Below are positions 60,660 to 64,000 of a stretch of 64,000 bases of DNA, piece by piece (position 1 is the stretch's first letter; each line of letters begins with the position of its first letter). Location of the stretch: positions 2,406,001 to 2,470,000 of the forward strand of contig NZ_CP127165.1 in assembly GCF_030264275.1 (NCBI RefSeq). Direction: 5' to 3'. Under the pieces are notes generated by a model, which had not been told where the DNA came from, made no database searches, and saw only the letters and a list, made by a program, of their open reading frames with translations. Origin of the DNA: Marivivens sp. LCG002. Lineage in GTDB: Bacteria; Pseudomonadota; Alphaproteobacteria; Rhodobacterales; Rhodobacteraceae. The position numbers and the translations under genes were made by a program.

Positions 60660-62000
60660 ATGAACCTCTCTCACATGCTTGCCGCTCGCGCTGCCGAGGG
60701 CAAACCCGTTCGGATCGGGCTTGTCGGCGCGGGAAAGTTCGGATCGATGATCCTTGCTCAGGCCAAGCATATCAAAGGCTATCACGTCGTCGGCATTGCG
60801 GACCTCGACAAGGGTAAGGCCCGCCAATCGCTCAAGCGCGTCCATTGGGAAGAGGACCAATACAGCGCAAAATCGTTGGGCGATGCCTATGACAGCGGCA
60901 AGACTTTCGTGACCGACAACGCGCAGGATCTCTTCGATTTCGACGGCATCGAATGCATCATCGAAGCGACGGGCCACCCGCTTGCGGGCACACGCCATGC
61001 GCTGGCGGCCATTGAGGCGGGAAAGCACGTGGTCATGGTGAACGTCGAAGCCGACGTGATGTGCGGCCCCTATCTCGCGGCGCGGGCGCGTGAAAAAGGC
61101 GTGATCTATTCGATGGCCTATGGCGATCAGCCTGCGGCGATCTGCGAACTGGTCGACTGGGTAAAGTCCTGCGGGTTCGAGTTGGTGTCGGCGGGCAAGG
61201 GTATGAATTTTGCGCCCTCCTATCGCTATTCCACACCCGACACCGTTTGGGGGTATTTCGGATGGACCGAAGAAGAGGTGGCCGCAGGCGACTTTAACCC
61301 CAAGATGTACAACTCGTTCACCGATGGCACCAAGGCCGCCATCGAAATGGCAGCTGTTGCGAACGCCACGGGCATGGATTGTCCGGTTGATGGTCTCGGG
61401 TTCCATCCGTCAGGGCTTCATGATCTGGCTTCGGTGTTCAAACCCGTCTCGGAGGGTGGTCGGCTTGAAAAGAACGGGATCGTGGACATTGCCGCGAGCC
61501 GCGAACCCGATGGCCGTGTGGTTCAGAACAACATCCAGTACGGTATGTTCGTCACCTTCAAAGCACCAGACGAATACACCCGTGCTTGTTTCCAGCAATA
61601 CGGTTTGCTGACCGATAAATCGGGTTGGTATGGTTCGATGTGGCGTCCGTTCCATCTCATCGGGCTCGAGACGAGCGTCTCGGTTCTTTCGGCCGTTCTG
61701 CGTGGCGAAGCGACGGGATCGTCGGACCATTATCGCGCGGATGCCGTTGCAACGTCCAAAGGGGATTTCGGTGCGGGTGAGTTCCTTGACGGTGAGGGCG
61801 GCTATAAGGTCTGGGCCAAGGCGATCCCCGCCTCGGTATCGGTGCCGATGAACGCGCTGCCTATCGGGCTTGCCCATCACATCAAGCTCAGGCGCCCGAT
61901 CAAGAAGGATCAGGTTGTGACGCTCGATGATGTGGAAGTGAAAGACGATCTCGATATTTTCGCGATCCGCGAAGAGCAGAAGAAGCTGCTCGAGGTCTAA
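60660..62000 (+). CDS. NAD(P)-binding homoserine-dehydrogenase-like oxidoreductase with SAF domain
   Basis: 446 aa. Rossmann loop IGLVGAGKFGSMILAQ at about 19-34, IEATGHPLAGTRHAL, and KHVVMVNVEADVMCGPYLA resemble homoserine-dehydrogenase/Gfo-Idh folds. The last ~75 residues (IPASVSVPMNALPIGLAHHI, then IKKDQVVTLDDV) are a SAF domain, which often leads to FlgA-like misannotation. Such proteins occur in sugar and tetritol/branched-acid loci. GGAG lies before the ATG, and a local promoter must fit in 60 bases or transcription continues from lysR. The exact reaction is unknown. Confidence 0.72.
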   Translation: MNLSHMLAARAAEGKPVRIGLVGAGKFGSMILAQAKHIKGYHVVGIADLDKGKARQSLKRVHWEEDQYSAKSLGDAYDSGKTFVTDNAQDLFDFDGIECIIEATGHPLAGTRHALAAIEAGKHVVMVNVEADVMCGPYLAARAREKGVIYSMAYGDQPAAICELVDWVKSCGFELVSAGKGMNFAPSYRYSTPDTVWGYFGWTEEEVAAGDFNPKMYNSFTDGTKAAIEMAAVANATGMDCPVDGLGFHPSGLHDLASVFKPVSEGGRLEKNGIVDIAASREPDGRVVQNNIQYGMFVTFKAPDEYTRACFQQYGLLTDKSGWYGSMWRPFHLIGLETSVSVLSAVLRGEATGSSDHYRADAVATSKGDFGAGEFLDGEGGYKVWAKAIPASVSVPMNALPIGLAHHIKLRRPIKKDQVVTLDDVEVKDDLDIFAIREEQKKLLEV

Positions 62001-62003
62001 ACG

Positions 62004-62033
62004 AAAAAGGGGCGCTCTCGGGCGCCCCTTCTC
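62004..62033. terminator. Bidirectional terminator
   Basis: Perfect 9-bp stem AAGGGGCGC / GCGCCCCTT between the SAF oxidoreductase and the convergent SDR gene. Confidence 0.85.
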
Positions 62034-62048
62034 ATTCGCAAGTCAGGT

Positions 62049-62804
62049 TTAGTGGATCAGCGAGCCGCCGTTCACGTCGACTTCGGACCCTGTGACATAG
62101 GCAGAGAGTTCGGATGCGAGGAAGAGCGCACAACCAGCCACATCCGACGCTTCGCCCGCGCGGCCCATCGGGATGCCTTCGAGGATCATGGTCATCATCT
62201 CGGGGGTCAAAGCGCCGCCCGTGATGTCGGTTGCGATAAAGCCCGGACAGATCGCGTTGGAGCGCACGTTGAACGGCGCAAGCTCGCGGGCCATCGCCTT
62301 GGTGAGACCGAGGATCCCCGCCTTGGCTGCTGAATAGTGCGGGCCCCCGAAGATGCCGCCGCCGCGCTGGGCGGAGACGGATGAAAGGTTCACGATGGAG
62401 CCTGTCTTGCGCGATTTCATATGCGGGATAAGCGCTTGGCTCATGTAAAGCGTGCCACGCAGATTCACGTCGAGCACCGCGTCATAGTTCTCGGGCGCGA
62501 TGTCCATGATCTTGAGCGGCTGGGTGATGCCTGCGTTGTTGACGAGGATATCGACCTGACCGAAGGTGCCGATGACGGCGGCAGAGGCTGCGTCGCATTC
62601 CGCTTTGTCGGTGACATTGCAGGCAAGGCCGATGTGGCCTTCACCCGGAAGATCGGCGGCAGCGGCCTGAGCGGCTTCGGCGCTCAGATCGAAAATGGCG
62701 ATTTTTGCGCCATGCTCGGCAAAAAGCTTGGCGGTTGCCTTGCCGAGGCCGCGCTTGGAGGCGGCGCCGGTGATGATTGCGGTTTTACCTTTGAGAAGTT
62801 GCAT
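62049..62804 (-). CDS. SDR-family oxidoreductase
   Basis: 251 aa. The cofactor loop is extended (TGAASKRGLG, with a two-residue insertion), followed by VNNAGITQPLKIMD, the catalytic NLSSVSAQRGGGIFGGPHYSAAK and the C-terminal TGSEVDVNGGSLIH. The inserted loop and the QRGGG segment resemble xylitol/sorbitol-type or keto-sugar reductases. It follows the split transketolase by 11 bases in a leftward unit whose promoter is beyond the right edge, suggesting a keto-sugar formed or used by the transketolase. Confidence 0.87.
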   Translation of the reverse strand: MQLLKGKTAIITGAASKRGLGKATAKLFAEHGAKIAIFDLSAEAAQAAAADLPGEGHIGLACNVTDKAECDAASAAVIGTFGQVDILVNNAGITQPLKIMDIAPENYDAVLDVNLRGTLYMSQALIPHMKSRKTGSIVNLSSVSAQRGGGIFGGPHYSAAKAGILGLTKAMARELAPFNVRSNAICPGFIATDITGGALTPEMMTMILEGIPMGRAGEASDVAGCALFLASELSAYVTGSEVDVNGGSLIH

Positions 62805-62815
62805 TCTGTTTTCCT

Positions 62816-63865
62816 TTAGAGCCAGGACTTGACGCTCGTGACGATACCGCCCACGGAAATTCCGTATTGATCGTGCAGGGTCGGCAAAGCGCCTGCATCC
62901 AGAAATTCGTCGGGCAATGCGATGGATTTGAACGGGACAAAGACGCCTTGGCGCATGAGACCTGCGCCGACGGCTTCTCCGAGACCACCCATAATCGTGT
63001 GGTTTTCGGCCGTGATGACCAAGCGGCCTTTGCGCTGCGCCTCGGCCGCGATGGTTTCGAGATCGAGCGGCTTGATCGTGGGCACATGGAGCACCGCCGC
63101 GCTCACACCGTCTTTGGCAAGTGCTTTTGCGGCGTCGATGGTGCGCATGGTCATGAAGCCCGTCGAGATAAAGAGCACGTCGTCCCCGTCGTGGATCAAC
63201 TGGGCTTTGCCGAGTTTGAACTGGTAACCATATTCGCCCAGCACATTCGGCACCTTGCCGCGCAAAAGACGCATGTAAACGGGGCCGCTCTGATCCGCGA
63301 TGGCATGGGTCGCCTGATAGACGTCCTCGGCATCGCAGGGGTCGATGATCGTCATATTCGGCAACCCGCGAAAGATCGCGAGGTCCTCGGTTGCTTGGTG
63401 GCTGGGGCCATAGCCCGTGGTCAGTCCAGGCAAGGCGCAGACGATTTTGACGGGGAGGTTTTCCTCGGCAATCGCCATGGCGATGAAGTCATAGGCGCGG
63501 CGCGAGGCGAAAACCGCATAGGTCGTCGCAAAGGGCGTGAAGCCCTCTTTGGCGAGACCTGCCGCAGCAGAGATCAAGAGCTGTTCGGCCATGCCCATCT
63601 GGTAAAAGCGGTCGGGATGCTTTTCGGCAAAGACATGCATGTCGGTGTATTTCGATAGGTCGGCGGACAGCCCCACGATGTCGTCCCGTTCGGCGGCAAG
63701 GTCGATGAGTGCCTGACCGAAGGGCGCGGACACCGTGTCGCGTCCTTCGGCATCGAGAGAAGCAATCATCGCAGAGGTGGCGATGCGGGCTTCGGGAGAG
63801 GCGGCGACACGGGCGATGTATTTGGATTGACGGCGCGAGTGGGCGCCAAAGACGGCATGGGTCAT
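62816..63865 (-). CDS. Split transketolase, C-terminal (pyrimidine-binding plus third) subunit
   Basis: 349 aa from the ATG at 63865, which overlaps the stop of the N-terminal subunit (ATGA). GLSADLSKYTDMHVFAEKHPDRFYQMGMAEQLLISAAAGLA contains the TPP pyrimidine-contacting Glu in GMAEQ; TGYGPSHQATEDLAIFRGLPN and the C-terminal VITAENHTIMGGLGEAVG complete the two domains. With the upstream subunit it would transfer two-carbon ketol units. Split enzymes in catabolic clusters often serve pentose, tetrulose or apulose-type sugars rather than the central pathway. Confidence 0.88.
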   Translation of the reverse strand: MTHAVFGAHSRRQSKYIARVAASPEARIATSAMIASLDAEGRDTVSAPFGQALIDLAAERDDIVGLSADLSKYTDMHVFAEKHPDRFYQMGMAEQLLISAAAGLAKEGFTPFATTYAVFASRRAYDFIAMAIAEENLPVKIVCALPGLTTGYGPSHQATEDLAIFRGLPNMTIIDPCDAEDVYQATHAIADQSGPVYMRLLRGKVPNVLGEYGYQFKLGKAQLIHDGDDVLFISTGFMTMRTIDAAKALAKDGVSAAVLHVPTIKPLDLETIAAEAQRKGRLVITAENHTIMGGLGEAVGAGLMRQGVFVPFKSIALPDEFLDAGALPTLHDQYGISVGGIVTSVKSWL

Positions 63866-64000
63866 GCGGGCATCTCCTGATCCAGATGCGCGAGGGCCTT
63901 GGCCCATTCATCAGCCTCGACACGGATAAAGTGGGTCTTGTCGCGCTCTTCAAGGAAGGGCACGCCTTTGCACATTTTGGTGTTGCAGATGATGACGCGC
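63862..64000 (-). CDS. Split transketolase, N-terminal subunit, C-terminal end only
   Basis: The last 45 codons read on the minus strand as NTKMCKGVPFLEERDKTHFI and on to AHLDQEMPA and a TGA at 63864-63862. The G-K-G-V-x-F-x-E segment is the conserved end of the TPP-binding subunit (usually GKGVSFME; here CKGVPFLEE). It overlaps the next subunit's ATG by four bases. The rest lies outside the window. Confidence 0.8.
   Translation of the reverse strand, partial: RVIICNTKMCKGVPFLEERDKTHFIRVEADEWAKALAHLDQEMPA

Noticed and set aside
59730-61406. 558-codon minus-strand frame across lysR and the SAF oxidoreductase
   Set aside because: Spans two clearly coding + genes and a terminator; no domain signature.
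1-64000. tRNA, rRNA, CRISPR array or replication origin
   Set aside because: I read the intergenic regions looking for cloverleaf ends, repeat-spacer patterns and DnaA-box clusters and found none convincing. A tRNAscan or Infernal run would settle small RNAs.

Overview
The window is chromosomal DNA of an alphaproteobacterium, most likely a member of the Rhodobacteraceae (Roseobacter group). The support is the high GC content, the order aroA–gfa–cmk–(BLUF)–rpsA–ihfB–lapA–trpF–trpB, an lgt–midA–pgeF run, a Hint-domain protein beside an Lrp/trxB pair, and several TRAP/ABC uptake systems. I saw no rRNA or tRNA gene, CRISPR array or insertion sequence. All names rest on motif recognition by eye; no database search was run.

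Layout. (1) 1-8823 is a polyamine uptake and breakdown locus: an FAD oxidoreductase (cut by the left edge) and a SpuC-like aminotransferase run leftward, while a complete PotFGHI-type ABC transporter, a second class III aminotransferase and a glutamine-synthetase-like ligase run rightward with 4-base stop/start overlaps. Two TTTGATCAAA palindromes lie in the divergent gap. (2) 8895-18962 is housekeeping: an Mrp-type Fe-S carrier, a two-domain protein with a MoeA-like C-terminus, a DUF475 membrane protein, ubiK, lgt–midA–pgeF, a 51-aa protein, a Hint protein, an Lrp regulator and trxB. (3) 19052-20161 is a single low-GC accessory gene (SEC-C plus an HNH-like Cys/His set) between two terminators. 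(4) 20322-36031 returns to core genes: ychF, trpA, a ZIP transporter, lldD, rplY, pth, a pair of Asp-rich secreted proteins with a membrane-anchored LuxR-type protein, trpB/trpF/lapA/ihfB, rpsA, a BLUF photoreceptor, cmk, gfa and aroA. (5) 36252-64000 is a carbohydrate and sugar-acid catabolic region: two GH3 glycosidases, many SDR and other dehydrogenases, an IlvD/Edd dehydratase, an FAH-family hydrolase, a TRAP transporter, GntR and LysR regulators, and a split transketolase running off the right edge.

The strongest systems-level signal is a 10-bp core palindrome, TGGTATACCA, extended in some copies to 16-18 bp. I found it five times, all between 42 and 58 kb, in each of four divergent promoter regions, including twice in front of the FadR-type GntR gene. 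This defines a candidate local regulon linking the TRAP transporter to the dehydrogenases, the dehydratase and the FAH hydrolase. The inferred chemistry is a non-phosphorylative sugar-acid route (dehydratase, then SDR, then FAH cleavage to pyruvate plus a hydroxyacid, then a hydroxyacid oxidase); the substrate is unknown. The next most interesting items are the SEC-C/HNH-like island gene and the Asp-rich protein/membrane-LuxR cassette.
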